A DNA stretch of 64,000 nt from the NCBI RefSeq assembly GCF_946222835.1, contig NZ_CAMIHD010000008.1, positions 39,796-103,795 on the forward strand, given 5' to 3'. Shown here one piece after another: positions 1-8,933 of this stretch (the stretch's first letter is position 1; each line of letters begins with the position of its first letter). This DNA comes from an uncultured Corynebacterium sp. (GTDB lineage: Bacteria; Actinomycetota; Actinomycetes; Mycobacteriales; Mycobacteriaceae). Under the pieces are notes generated by a model. It saw nothing but the letters and a program-made list of their open reading frames with translations. It had not been told where the DNA came from and did no database searches. A program made the translations under genes and the position numbers.

Positions 1-1
1 G

Positions 2-1342
2 CAGGGCGCTGTAGCGGTGTTGGCTGCGCGGCCGGTCGGCGTTCCGGCGGTCGTCGTCAAGCCTCAAGGCCGCGTTACCGGTGATGCTGCGAACGCAGAC
101 ATCTATGCTCACGACGAGGACGGCTCTGCCGCTGCGGTTGTCCAGGCGCTGTCCGATATTGCCAGGGAAGTCACCCGCCGCCTGACCGCGGAGCAGGGCC
201 TAGAGATCGTCGGTGTGACCGGCTCAGCCGGAAAAACCTCCACCAAGGACCTCCTGGCCACAATTTTCCGCGCAGAGGGTGATACCGTCGCCCCTCCTGG
301 CTCTTTCAATAATGAGGTGGGCCTGCCATACACAGCGCTGCGCTGCGATGAACACACCCGTTTCCTCGTTGCCGAAATGTCGGCTCGCGGCATCGGCCAT
401 ATCCGCCACTTGACCACCATTACCGCGCCCACCGTCGGCGTTGTACTCAACGTCGGCACCGCTCACCTGGGTGAGTTTGGCTCGCGCGAGAACATTGCCA
501 AAGCCAAAGGCGAACTGGTGGAGGCCCTGCCTTCGGCCGCCGAAGGCGGCGTCGCAGTACTCAATGCCGATGATCCCTTCGTCGCGGGCATGGCACCGCG
601 CACCTCGGCCAAGGTGGTGTACTACTCGGCCACTACGCCTCCGGCTTCCGACGCCCAGTACTACGCCAGCGATATCCAGCTCGATGACGTAGCCCGCCCC
701 TCATTTGTGCTGCATGCGCCAGGGACCGATCCGCTTCCGGTAAAACTGCAGGTCTTTGGCAAGCACCAAGTCTCTAACGCCCTAGCAGCAGCCGCCGCAG
801 CCATTGAATCAGGGATGACACCGCAGGTGGTGGCCAATGCGCTTTTCGGCCATCAGAATGCCTCGGAACACCGCATGGACGTGCGCACCCGTCGCGATGG
901 TGTGACCACCATCGATGACTCGTATAACGCCAACCCTGATTCCATGCACGCGGCGATTGCGGCGCTGGCCTATACCTCGGCCGCCCGTCCCGACGCGCGC
1001 GCCATCGCCGTACTCGGTGAAATGGGCGAGCTCGGCGGTGAAGCGGTAGCAGCTCACCGCGCATTGGGCGAGGTCCTTTCCAAGTACCACGTTGACCACC
1101 TTGTGGCCGTGGGCGAGAACGAGAATATGAGGGCCATGGCCGAGGCCGCACAGGCGCGGGGTATAAATACTACTATCAGCCCGGATGTTGACGCCGCCGC
1201 GGCGGCGGTGGAAGACATCCTTAGGGCAGCGCCTGCCGGCATCGAAGATTGGGCAGGGCGCGAAGCCAAAGATGTAGTCCTCATCAAGTCGTCGAATGCC
1301 CAGCGCCTGTGGCGCGTGGCAGAACAGCTCAATCGCCGTTAG
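2..1342 (+). CDS. murF: UDP-MurNAc-tripeptide--D-Ala-D-Ala ligase MurF, 5' truncated by the window edge
   Basis: MurF adds D-Ala-D-Ala to the UDP-MurNAc-tripeptide in the cytoplasm, the last step of the soluble peptidoglycan precursor. The frame is open from base 2 with no stop, so the true start lies to the left. About 446 residues are visible, against roughly 480-510 for the family, so only the N-terminus is missing. The ATP-binding loop VTGSAGKTSTKD and the Mur-ligase central and C-terminal domains (HRMDVR, DDSYNANPDSM, VLGEMGELG) are intact. mraY follows after 30 bp, as in the usual dcw order. Confidence 0.95.
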   Translation, partial: QGAVAVLAARPVGVPAVVVKPQGRVTGDAANADIYAHDEDGSAAAVVQALSDIAREVTRRLTAEQGLEIVGVTGSAGKTSTKDLLATIFRAEGDTVAPPGSFNNEVGLPYTALRCDEHTRFLVAEMSARGIGHIRHLTTITAPTVGVVLNVGTAHLGEFGSRENIAKAKGELVEALPSAAEGGVAVLNADDPFVAGMAPRTSAKVVYYSATTPPASDAQYYASDIQLDDVARPSFVLHAPGTDPLPVKLQVFGKHQVSNALAAAAAAIESGMTPQVVANALFGHQNASEHRMDVRTRRDGVTTIDDSYNANPDSMHAAIAALAYTSAARPDARAIAVLGEMGELGGEAVAAHRALGEVLSKYHVDHLVAVGENENMRAMAEAAQARGINTTISPDVDAAAAAVEDILRAAPAGIEDWAGREAKDVVLIKSSNAQRLWRVAEQLNRR

Positions 1343-1372
1343 TCCTCAGTACAAGGAGAAAGACCTCTAGCA

Positions 1373-2479
1373 ATGACTCAGATCATTATCGCGGGTATCC
1401 TCAGCTTCCTCGTCGCGATCTTTACCACTCCCATGTTGGTCCGCTACTTTTCTGGCGTGGGCAAGGGGCAGGAAATTCGCGAGGACGGGCCGCAGTTGCA
1501 CCTGCGCAAGCGCGGCACCCCCACCATGGGCGGACTGGCGATTTTGCTCGCCATCACTGTGGCCTACCTCGTGGTGGGCATCTACGCCCGCCTGACCGGC
1601 AATGGTGGTTTTAGCCCCTCCGGTCTCTTGGTCTACTTCCTTACCATGGGCCTCGGTGGCCTGGGCTTTGCCGATGACTTCATTAAGCTTTTCAAAAAGC
1701 GCAACCTTGGCTTGAATAAGACTGCCAAGCTGGTCGGTCAGTTGGCCGTCGCGCTTATCTTTGGCATTTTGGCGCTACAGTTCCCAGATGCACATGGCTT
1801 GACCCCAGCTTCGACCAATCTTTCCTTCGTCCGCGATTTTGACACCTTCGATATCGCTGTGGGCGGCGCAGTCATTGGCACCATCGTCTTTTTGGTCTTT
1901 CTCTATCTGCTCATTGCTGCGTGGTCGAACGCGGTAAACCTCACCGACGGCCTCGACGGCCTGGCCGCCGGCACCACCGCGATGGTCATGGGCGCCTACG
2001 CACTCATTTCCTTCTGGCAGTTCCGCAATTCTTGCGCCGTGTCGCCTGCGGCGGGGTGCTATGAGGTCCGTGACCCTCTCGATCTCGCCGTGCTGGCTGC
2101 AGCTGGCTTGGGCGGCTGCTTGGGCTTTTTGTGGTGGAACGCTGCACCGGCGAAGATCTTTATGGGTGATACTGGCTCGCTCGCCCTGGGCGGCCTCGTG
2201 GCCGGCCTGTCCGTGACCACTCGCACGGAGCTGCTCATGATTATCATCGGCGCCATCTTTGTTATTGAGACGGTCTCCGTGGTTATTCAGATCATCGTCT
2301 TCCGCAGCACCGGCAAGCGCTTTTTCCGCATGGCGCCCATCCACCACCACTTTGAAAACGGTGGCTGGGCAGAAACCGCCGTGGTCACCCGCTTCTGGTT
2401 GCTTAGCGCCATGGCCGCTATTGCCGGCGTATGCATCTTTTATGGTGACTGGTTGTCCGCGGTCGGCTTTAGTTCTTAA
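1373..2479 (+). CDS. mraY: Phospho-MurNAc-pentapeptide transferase MraY
   Basis: MraY transfers phospho-MurNAc-pentapeptide to undecaprenyl phosphate in the membrane, giving lipid I. The 368-residue polytopic protein carries the family signatures: GTPTMGG near the N-terminus, the Asp pair in GFADDFIKLFKK, NLTDGLDGLAAG, the catalytic-site loop FMGDTGSLALGG, and PIHHHFE near the C-terminus. A ribosome site (AAGGAGA) lies upstream of ATG 1373. It sits between murF and murD and is probably co-transcribed with them. Confidence 0.97.
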   Translation: MTQIIIAGILSFLVAIFTTPMLVRYFSGVGKGQEIREDGPQLHLRKRGTPTMGGLAILLAITVAYLVVGIYARLTGNGGFSPSGLLVYFLTMGLGGLGFADDFIKLFKKRNLGLNKTAKLVGQLAVALIFGILALQFPDAHGLTPASTNLSFVRDFDTFDIAVGGAVIGTIVFLVFLYLLIAAWSNAVNLTDGLDGLAAGTTAMVMGAYALISFWQFRNSCAVSPAAGCYEVRDPLDLAVLAAAGLGGCLGFLWWNAAPAKIFMGDTGSLALGGLVAGLSVTTRTELLMIIIGAIFVIETVSVVIQIIVFRSTGKRFFRMAPIHHHFENGGWAETAVVTRFWLLSAMAAIAGVCIFYGDWLSAVGFSS

Positions 2480-2520
2480 GACTCACGCCTTCTAGCTTTA
2501 TCGAGGAAAGAGGAAAACAG

Positions 2521-3912
2521 ATGACCGAGTTGCCAGCCTCGTTGCGTGGGCGCGTGCTCGTGGCTGGGGCGGGAGTATCCGGGCGCGGTTGCGTCGCTAT
2601 GCTCACCAGCCTCGGCGTGGATACTACCGTGGCAGATTCCAACCAAGCCGCTCTAGAGGCATTAGCGGAGGACTACGGCGTAGCTACGCTTCCCGTTGAC
2701 TCCGCCGCCCAGAGTGAGTTTGACCTCGTGGTTACCTCGCCCGGCTGGCGCCCTGACTCGCCTTTATTGCTTGCCTTTCAGAACGCTGGGGTAGAGGTGA
2801 TCGGCGATGTGGAGCTGGCCTATCGCTTGGACCGATCCGGCGTCTTCGGTGCGCCGCGCACCTGGCTGGTGGTCACCGGAACCAATGGCAAGACCACCAC
2901 GACTGGCATGCTGGCAAAAATCATGCAGGCCGATGCCGCGCGCACCGGCAAGCGCGCCCTGGCGGTAGGCAATATTGGCGTTTCGCTTTTCGACGCCCTC
3001 ACGGCCACCCCTCGCGTTGATGTCCTCTGCGCCGAGCTTTCCTCTTTTCAGCTGCACTGGTCTAGCCAGTTGCGCCCGGATGTGGGCGTGCTGTTGAACT
3101 TGGCCGAGGATCATTTAGATTGGCACGGCTCGTTCGACGCCTATGCGCAGGACAAAGCCAAGGTCCTCGGCGGCCAGGCCGCCGTCGTGGGCAAAGACGA
3201 TGCCGCAGCGGTGGGCTACGCCGCAGGTACCGCAGACCTGTACGGCTTTACCGCCGCCGAGCCCGCGCAGGGCGAAGTTGGCGTGAGTGCCGGCCGCCTC
3301 ATCTCCCGACTCACCCAGGAGCGTGAGGACTTCGCTTCCGCTGAAGGCATCGAGCCTGCCGGGTTGGCTGGTGTCTTGGACGCTGCAGCCGCGGCGAGCG
3401 TCGCGCGCCTCGCGGGCGCGACCCCGCAGTCCGTAGCACAGGGGCTGGCAGCGTACACCGTCGCCGGACACCGCGGCGCGGTAGTGCATGAGCATGCCGG
3501 CATTACCTTCATTGATAATTCCAAGGCCACCAACCCACACGCGGCGGATGCGGCGCTCAAGGGACTCAACTCCGTCGTATGGGTTGCCGGTGGGCAATTG
3601 AAAGGCGCGGAGGTAGACGGGCTCGTCGCCAAGCACGCCGCCCAGATCAAGGCCGCGGTGGTCATGGGCGTGGATAGGGAAGAGATTGCCTACGCCCTAG
3701 CCGAGCATGCACCACATGCGCCTGTAGACGTCATTGAAAGTAGTGAGCCGTCCGCGGCCATGAACGCTGCGGTGCGGGCTGCACTGCAACACGCCGAAGC
3801 CGGGGATACCGTTCTTTTGGCGCCGGCTGCGGCATCGTTGGATATGTATACCGGCATGGCTCAACGCGGTGATTTCTTCGCCGCGGCCGCGCGGGAGCTT
3901 ACCCGCAAATAG
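2521..3912 (+). CDS. murD: UDP-MurNAc-L-Ala--D-Glu ligase MurD
   Basis: MurD adds D-glutamate to UDP-MurNAc-L-Ala in the cytoplasm. The 463-residue product has an N-terminal Rossmann-like domain (GRVLVAGAGVSGRG), the Mur-ligase ATP loop VVTGTNGKTTTTGML near residue 120, the central motif NLAEDHLDWHGS, and the C-terminal FIDNSKATNPHA and LLAPAAASLDMY motifs. Purine-rich sequence (GAGGAAAGAGG) precedes ATG 2521. The length is normal for the family. Confidence 0.97.
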   Translation: MTELPASLRGRVLVAGAGVSGRGCVAMLTSLGVDTTVADSNQAALEALAEDYGVATLPVDSAAQSEFDLVVTSPGWRPDSPLLLAFQNAGVEVIGDVELAYRLDRSGVFGAPRTWLVVTGTNGKTTTTGMLAKIMQADAARTGKRALAVGNIGVSLFDALTATPRVDVLCAELSSFQLHWSSQLRPDVGVLLNLAEDHLDWHGSFDAYAQDKAKVLGGQAAVVGKDDAAAVGYAAGTADLYGFTAAEPAQGEVGVSAGRLISRLTQEREDFASAEGIEPAGLAGVLDAAAAASVARLAGATPQSVAQGLAAYTVAGHRGAVVHEHAGITFIDNSKATNPHAADAALKGLNSVVWVAGGQLKGAEVDGLVAKHAAQIKAAVVMGVDREEIAYALAEHAPHAPVDVIESSEPSAAMNAAVRAALQHAEAGDTVLLAPAAASLDMYTGMAQRGDFFAAAARELTRK

Positions 3913-3941
3913 AGCTAGAGAATTAAGGATCAGGAGAACAC

Positions 3942-5363
3942 ATGACGGCAACCTCCCAGCAGCGCCCGCGCTCCAAGAGCTTCGGCGATCGCGTTCGCGA
4001 GCTGCGCGAGCAAGCCCGCCAGCAGGCCGGCCTGGATTACCAGCTGTTGCGCTTTATTATCTTCTTTCTCGTGGGCATCGGCGTGCTCATGGTCTTTTCC
4101 TCCTCTATGGCTACCTCCTTGACCGAGGACGGCGGCGTATGGAACCAGGCATTGCGGCAGTGTGTGATGGTCTTTTTAGGCCTCGTTGCCTTCTGGTTCG
4201 GCCTTAAGGTCTCGCCGCATACCCTGCGCAAATGCGTGCCGTGGATTGTGGGTCTCTCCATTATTTTGCTCATTGCCGTGTTGATTCCTGGTGTAGGCAC
4301 CGGCCGCGAAGAGGTAGGTTCGCAGTCCTGGATTTACCTTGGCCCATTCTCCCTGCAGCCTTCGGAGCTTGCGCGCGTCGCCGTAGGAATGTTCGGCGCA
4401 ACCGTGTTGGCGGATAAAGAGCACAAATCCATGAAGATTACCGATCCCTTCATGATGTACTCCCTCATTGCCGGCGTGATGTTTTTGCTCATCGTTTGGC
4501 AGGGCGACTTGGGTATGGCTTTGTCCTTTGCTCTTGTGGTGGTCTTTACTCTGATTTTCGCGGGCGTCGACTGGCGAGTCCCGGCGACCATCGGCGTCGC
4601 AGCGGTGGGCGGCTTGGCATTTATCTTCCTCTCCGGCGGTTTCCGTTCCAACCGCTTCCACACTTATTTTGATGCCTTGGTGGGCAATATCTCCGATACC
4701 CAGGGCACGGGTTTCCAGTCCTATCAGGGCTTTCTCTCGCTTGCCGACGGCGGGTTCTGGGGCGTAGGCATCGGCCAATCCCGTGCCAAGTGGTTCTACC
4801 TGCCGGAGGCGAAGAATGACTTTATTTTCGCCATCGTGGGTGAGGAGCTTGGTTGGTGGGGCGGCGCGCTCGTTATCGTGCTTTTTGCCGCCTTGGGTTA
4901 TGTGGGCCTGCGCACCGCTATGCGCGCACAGAACCAATTTCAATCTCTGCTGGCCGCTACGCTTACCATCGGTGTGGTCACGCAAGCCTTCGTTAATATT
5001 GGCTACGTCGTTGGGCTGCTGCCGGTGACCGGTATTCAGCTGCCCATGATCTCCGCCGGCGGTACTGCGGCGATCATCACCATTGGTTCGATGGGCATCC
5101 TGTGTAACGTGGCGCGGCACGAGCCGATGCAGATTTCCGCCATGCAGAACTTTGGGCGACCGCTCTTCGACCGCCTCCTTTTCATTGCTGAGCCGCAGCC
5201 GCTGCCCAAGCAGAAAAAGAGGCAGCAGGGCCGCCATGCTCGCCCGCAGCAGCCGCGGTCCCGCGCGCGCGAAGAGCGTTTCGGCCGTTCCGTAACTGGA
5301 AGCGGCCGCCGCTATCCGCGCGCCGAGCGCCGCTATCCGCGCGCCGAGCGCCGCTATCGCTAG
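3942..5363 (+). CDS. ftsW: SEDS peptidoglycan polymerase FtsW
   Basis: FtsW is the membrane glycan polymerase of the divisome and works with a class B penicillin-binding protein. The 473-residue protein has a short charged N-terminus and then about ten membrane segments. The SEDS motifs are LGPFSLQPSELARVA, WQGDLGMALSFAL, GIGQSRAKWFYLPEAKNDFIFAI and the final SAGGTA. A ribosome site (CAGGAG) precedes ATG 3942. The cytoplasmic tail is unusually basic, and its last ~18 residues are a tandem RRYPRAE repeat encoded by a 21-bp DNA repeat. Confidence 0.95.
   Translation: MTATSQQRPRSKSFGDRVRELREQARQQAGLDYQLLRFIIFFLVGIGVLMVFSSSMATSLTEDGGVWNQALRQCVMVFLGLVAFWFGLKVSPHTLRKCVPWIVGLSIILLIAVLIPGVGTGREEVGSQSWIYLGPFSLQPSELARVAVGMFGATVLADKEHKSMKITDPFMMYSLIAGVMFLLIVWQGDLGMALSFALVVVFTLIFAGVDWRVPATIGVAAVGGLAFIFLSGGFRSNRFHTYFDALVGNISDTQGTGFQSYQGFLSLADGGFWGVGIGQSRAKWFYLPEAKNDFIFAIVGEELGWWGGALVIVLFAALGYVGLRTAMRAQNQFQSLLAATLTIGVVTQAFVNIGYVVGLLPVTGIQLPMISAGGTAAIITIGSMGILCNVARHEPMQISAMQNFGRPLFDRLLFIAEPQPLPKQKKRQQGRHARPQQPRSRAREERFGRSVTGSGRRYPRAERRYPRAERRYR
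5307..5360 (+). repeat. 21-bp tandem repeat at the 3' end of ftsW
   Basis: Two exact 21-bp units (5307-5327 and 5328-5348) are followed by a partial third unit (5349-5360). They encode RRYPRAE, RRYPRAE and RRYR, the extreme C-terminus of FtsW. The repeat number is likely to vary between strains by slippage. Confidence 0.9.
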
Positions 5364-5373
5364 GGGGCGCTGG

Positions 5374-5379
5374 TAGCCT
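5374..5379 (+). promoter_or_regulatory. Putative leaderless -10 element for murG (TAGCCT)
   Basis: TAGCCT lies exactly 7 nt before the murG ATG, which would put the transcription start at the start codon. It sits in the 23-bp ftsW-murG gap, and murG has no clear ribosome site. Inferred from spacing only. Confidence 0.4.
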
Positions 5380-5386
5380 TTAGGCT

Positions 5387-6487
5387 ATGAATTCCACGCC
5401 TATTTCCGTCGTCATCGCAGGTGGCGGCACCGCCGGACACATTGAACCAGCCCTCGCCGTGGGTGAAGCTTTGCGCGAGCGCCACGGCGTACGCATCACC
5501 GCTCTCGGAACCGAAAAGGGTCTCGAGCGCGATATTATTCCCGCCCGCGGCGTGGACCTTAGGCTGATTACCCCAGTGCCGATTCCGCGCAAGGTCAACG
5601 CGCAGCTTTTCAAGCTGCCGTTTAACCTCTCCCGCGCGGTGGGGCAGGCTAAGCAGGTGCTCAAGGACGTTGAGGCGGATGTAGTCTTTGGTACCGGCGG
5701 CTACGTGGCCGGTCCGGCCTATATTGCTGCGCGTTCCCTCGGGATTCCGTTCTACGTACTGGAGACAAATGCCCTAGCTGGAATCGCCAATAAGCTGGGC
5801 GTGAAGATGGGCGGTATCGGCCTCAACGCCCATCCGGACTCCGGCATGCCGGGTGAAGTCGTCGGCATTCCTGTGCGCCCGAGCTTGGCGGAGGACCCAG
5901 ATGGTACCCTCGCTGCGGAGGCGCGGACTAAGTGGGACCTGGCCGAGCTTCCCACCATCCTTATTACCGGCGGTTCCCAAGGCGCGGCCAGCATTAACCG
6001 CGCGGTAGCTGGGGCGGTAGAGGATTTAACCCAGGACTTCCAGCTCCTGCACGCCTATGGCAAGAAGAATGACCCTCCCACAGAACACACCAATTACGCC
6101 GCACTGCCATATATCGAGGACATGGGCTCTGCTCTGGCGGTAGCCGATCTCGTCGTGTGCCGCTCTGGTGCTATGACCGTTGCCGAGGTATCCGCCGCAG
6201 GCTTGCCAGCCGTTTACGTGCCGCTGCCGCACGGCAACGGTGAGCAAGCACTCAATTCCCGTGAAGTGGTCGAGGCGGGTGCCGCCATCCAGATTCCCGA
6301 TGCGGAATTGACCCCGGAGCGCCTTATCTCTGAGGTACGCAGCATTCTCGATAGCCCCCAGCGTCTCGAATCGATGACGCATGCCGCCGCCCATGCCAGC
6401 GCCGGGGACGTTGCCAATACCATTGCAGACCGCATTGCCGCCCGCGTATCCGAGGCGGAGAATTCTGCCATAAAGGAGGATAAGTAA
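5387..6487 (+). CDS. murG: UDP-GlcNAc--lipid I GlcNAc transferase MurG
   Basis: MurG adds GlcNAc to lipid I on the inner face of the membrane, making lipid II. The 366-residue GT-B protein has the acceptor-side loop VIAGGGTAGHIEPALA, FGTGGYVAGP, the donor-side GGSQGAASIN, CRSGAMTVAEVSAAGLPAV and YVPLPHGNGEQ motifs. Its stop codon directly abuts the murC ATG. There is no good ribosome site at ATG 5387. A TANNNT box 7 nt upstream suggests it can be made from a leaderless transcript as well as from the operon mRNA. Confidence 0.96.
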   Translation: MNSTPISVVIAGGGTAGHIEPALAVGEALRERHGVRITALGTEKGLERDIIPARGVDLRLITPVPIPRKVNAQLFKLPFNLSRAVGQAKQVLKDVEADVVFGTGGYVAGPAYIAARSLGIPFYVLETNALAGIANKLGVKMGGIGLNAHPDSGMPGEVVGIPVRPSLAEDPDGTLAAEARTKWDLAELPTILITGGSQGAASINRAVAGAVEDLTQDFQLLHAYGKKNDPPTEHTNYAALPYIEDMGSALAVADLVVCRSGAMTVAEVSAAGLPAVYVPLPHGNGEQALNSREVVEAGAAIQIPDAELTPERLISEVRSILDSPQRLESMTHAAAHASAGDVANTIADRIAARVSEAENSAIKEDK

Positions 6488-7951
6488 ATGACCGACCCCG
6501 CACTTTACGATCTTCGTCGTGTCCACCTCATTGGCATTGGCGGTTCCGGCATGTCAGGTCTGGCGCGAATCCTCGCGGCTCGCGGCGCGGTGGTTACCGG
6601 CTCCGATGTAAAAGACTCCACCCCTGTCGAGGTATTGCGCACCATGGGCGCCAAGGTCGCCATCGGCCATGCCGCAGACAACCTGCGCCTTGCAGGTGAT
6701 CTGCCCACTGTGGTGGTTACTTCCTTCGCCGCTATTCCGCAGGACAATCCAGAGTTAGTAGCCGCGAAAGAAAACAATATTCCAGTCATTCGCCGCTCCG
6801 ATCTGCTCGCCGCCTTGATGGAAGGCTACAAGCAGGTGCTGCTGGCCGGCACGCACGGCAAAACCTCCACTACGTCGATGACCGTGAGTGCCATGCAACA
6901 CGCGGGTCTTGATCCTTCCTTTGCCATTGGCGGCCAGCTCAATCGCGCAGGTACCAATGCCCACAGTGGCACCGGTGAGGCCTTCGTTGCCGAGGCAGAT
7001 GAATCCGATGCCTCCTTGCTGCGCTATAGTCCTGATATTGCGGTGCTGACCACCGTCGAGCCCGATCACCTCGATTTCTTCCACAGCGAAGAGGCTTACT
7101 TCAAGGTCTTCGATGACTTTGCTGGCCTAGTCACCCCAGATACCGGCTATCTTGTTGTCTGCGCCGAGGATGAGCACGCCGCTCAAGCAGGCGAGCGTGC
7201 GCAGGAGCGCGGCATCAACGTCGTGGCCTATGGCGCAGCGGACAAGTCTTTTACCTCTACCGTGCCGCTGGCCGCTGAGCTGGAACGCGAGGAGACCACC
7301 GCTGAGGGGATGGACACCACCGTAAAGGTTAACCTTCCTGGCATCTCTGAAACTGTGTGCTACGAGCTGCAGATCCCGGGACACCGCATGGTGCTTAACT
7401 CGATGGGTGCCTTGCTGGCTGGTGTGCTTTCCGGTGGCGCCCCGGCTGCCATCGCTGAGGGATTGGCTGACTTTAGCGGTGTGCGCCGGCGCTTTGAGTA
7501 CCGGGGGAGCGTCGATAAGCAGGGCAAGCCCGTGCGTGTCTTTGATGATTATGCCCACCATCCCACTGAGGTGGAGGCAGTGCTGCGCGCCGCTCGCGCC
7601 AAGGTTGAGGCAGAAGACCACGGCGGGCGCGTTATTGCCTGTTTCCAGCCGCACCTGTACTCGCGCACCATGGAATTTGACGCCGAGTTTGCCCACGCAC
7701 TCTCGCTTGCCGACGCCGCCGTTGTACTCGACATCTACGGCGCGCGCGAACAACCCGTGGAGGGGATTACCTCCCGCATCATTACCGATAAGATGCCCAG
7801 CGATATGCAGGTCATTTTCGAGCCGGACTTTTCCGCCGCTGCTGGCGACGTCGTATCTCTGGTCGAGCCTGGTGACGTTGTACTGACCATCGGTGCTGGC
7901 TCGGTAACCATGGTGGCCGCAGAAATCCTCGACGAACTGCGAGCGAGCTAG
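6488..7951 (+). CDS. murC: UDP-MurNAc--L-alanine ligase MurC
   Basis: MurC attaches L-alanine to UDP-MurNAc in the cytoplasm. The 487-residue protein shows HLIGIGGSGMSGLA at the N-terminus, the ATP loop LLAGTHGKTSTTSM, the EADESDASLL and TTVEPDHLDFF motifs of the central domain, and FDDYAHHPTEVEAVL in the C-terminal domain. The start is tight against murG, with AAGGAGG just upstream inside murG. Its TAG overlaps the ftsQ GTG by one base, which suggests translational coupling. Confidence 0.97.
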   Translation: MTDPALYDLRRVHLIGIGGSGMSGLARILAARGAVVTGSDVKDSTPVEVLRTMGAKVAIGHAADNLRLAGDLPTVVVTSFAAIPQDNPELVAAKENNIPVIRRSDLLAALMEGYKQVLLAGTHGKTSTTSMTVSAMQHAGLDPSFAIGGQLNRAGTNAHSGTGEAFVAEADESDASLLRYSPDIAVLTTVEPDHLDFFHSEEAYFKVFDDFAGLVTPDTGYLVVCAEDEHAAQAGERAQERGINVVAYGAADKSFTSTVPLAAELEREETTAEGMDTTVKVNLPGISETVCYELQIPGHRMVLNSMGALLAGVLSGGAPAAIAEGLADFSGVRRRFEYRGSVDKQGKPVRVFDDYAHHPTEVEAVLRAARAKVEAEDHGGRVIACFQPHLYSRTMEFDAEFAHALSLADAAVVLDIYGAREQPVEGITSRIITDKMPSDMQVIFEPDFSAAAGDVVSLVEPGDVVLTIGAGSVTMVAAEILDELRAS

Positions 7952-8622
7952 TGCGCGTTTCGTCAAAGCTTATCGCCGGAGTCATCGCAGCGGTTGTCGC
8001 TGTAGCCGTAATCATTACCGCAGTGGTGTGGACCGTGCCTATCCTGAAGGTGCGCAATTTCCAGGTTGAGGGCCTCCACCAGCTCGATCCTGCGCAGGTA
8101 GAAGAAGCCTCCGGGGTCGCCGAGGGGGAAAACCTGTTGCGTGTCAACGCCCGCGAGGCAGCTGCCGGCGTTGCTGGGCTGGACTGGGTCGATTCGGTAA
8201 CCGTCTCCCGCGATTTTCCTTCGACCTTGACCTTCAACGTATCCGAACACAAGGCTGTCGCCTTTGTAAAGCGCGATAATAAGCCCTTCCTGATCGACGA
8301 TAAGGGCGAAGAATTTACCTCTGCGGAGCCACCCGCCGGTGCGGTTGAGGTCACAGGTTCTGTTGATAGCGGCTCCCCCCAAACTCAGGACGCCGTGCGA
8401 GCTATTGCAGCGCTATCTGATGAGGTACGCAATCAGGTAGCGAAGCTGGAAGTTGCCGACGAGTATTCACTGACTTTCACCACTAAAGACGGTCGCCGGG
8501 TTTTCTGGGGAGCAGGCGATTCTAATAACGAGGACAAGGCGCATGCTTTTGAAACTGTGTTGAAGATGGAAGGCCGCGAGTGGAACATTTCCAACCCTGA
8601 ATTGGTTACCACCCGCGGATAG
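7951..8622 (+). CDS. ftsQ: Cell division protein FtsQ/DivIB
   Basis: FtsQ is a single-pass divisome scaffold. The 223-residue protein has a short cytoplasmic start and one membrane helix (about residues 8-30). An extracytoplasmic POTRA domain follows (VRNFQVEGLHQLDPAQVEEA, VNAREAAAGVAGLDWVDSV), then the beta domain (FLIDDKGEEF). GTG 7951 overlaps the murC stop. The 311-bp region after it holds the ftsZ regulatory signals, so ftsQ probably ends the first transcription block. Confidence 0.92.
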   Translation: MRVSSKLIAGVIAAVVAVAVIITAVVWTVPILKVRNFQVEGLHQLDPAQVEEASGVAEGENLLRVNAREAAAGVAGLDWVDSVTVSRDFPSTLTFNVSEHKAVAFVKRDNKPFLIDDKGEEFTSAEPPAGAVEVTGSVDSGSPQTQDAVRAIAALSDEVRNQVAKLEVADEYSLTFTTKDGRRVFWGAGDSNNEDKAHAFETVLKMEGREWNISNPELVTTRG

Positions 8623-8933
8623 GGTGACGGGTGCCCCCGCGCGTGTTTTTATCCCGACTTTGGGCCCGGCAGCCACGCTTAGGCGCGTGCGCTGCACGGG
8701 CCCATTTTTCTGCTTGCAACATGGGGCAGATGGTGCGGGTGTGACTAGTAAAACCGCAGGTGAGAAACCCTAAAGTGGAACTTGAGGGTCTCGACACGCG
8801 CAAAATGTGCGTGAAAATTACACGGCTGTCGTTAAAGATGGAGGGGAACGCGATTCGCCTTTGGCGGGCCGCTTTACATTCCTCGTTTAATGCACGTGCA
8901 GACTTTAAGTAGCGAAAGGTGAGACCAACTCAC
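8623..8933 (+). promoter_or_regulatory. ftsQ-ftsZ intergenic control region (311 bp)
   Basis: There is no coding sequence here. It contains a 23-bp interrupted palindrome (8767-8789, arms ACCCTNAAGT and ACTTNAGGGT), a GACAC box (8793-8797) and a second inverted repeat (8795-8813, CACGCGCA and TGTGCGTG with one mismatch). AT-rich promoter-like sequence follows. The ftsZ ribosome site (GAAAGGTGAG) ends just before ATG 8934. GACAC is the core of the WhiA recognition sequence, and WhiA is known to act on actinobacterial ftsZ promoters. The palindrome is a candidate operator of unknown owner. Confidence 0.7.
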
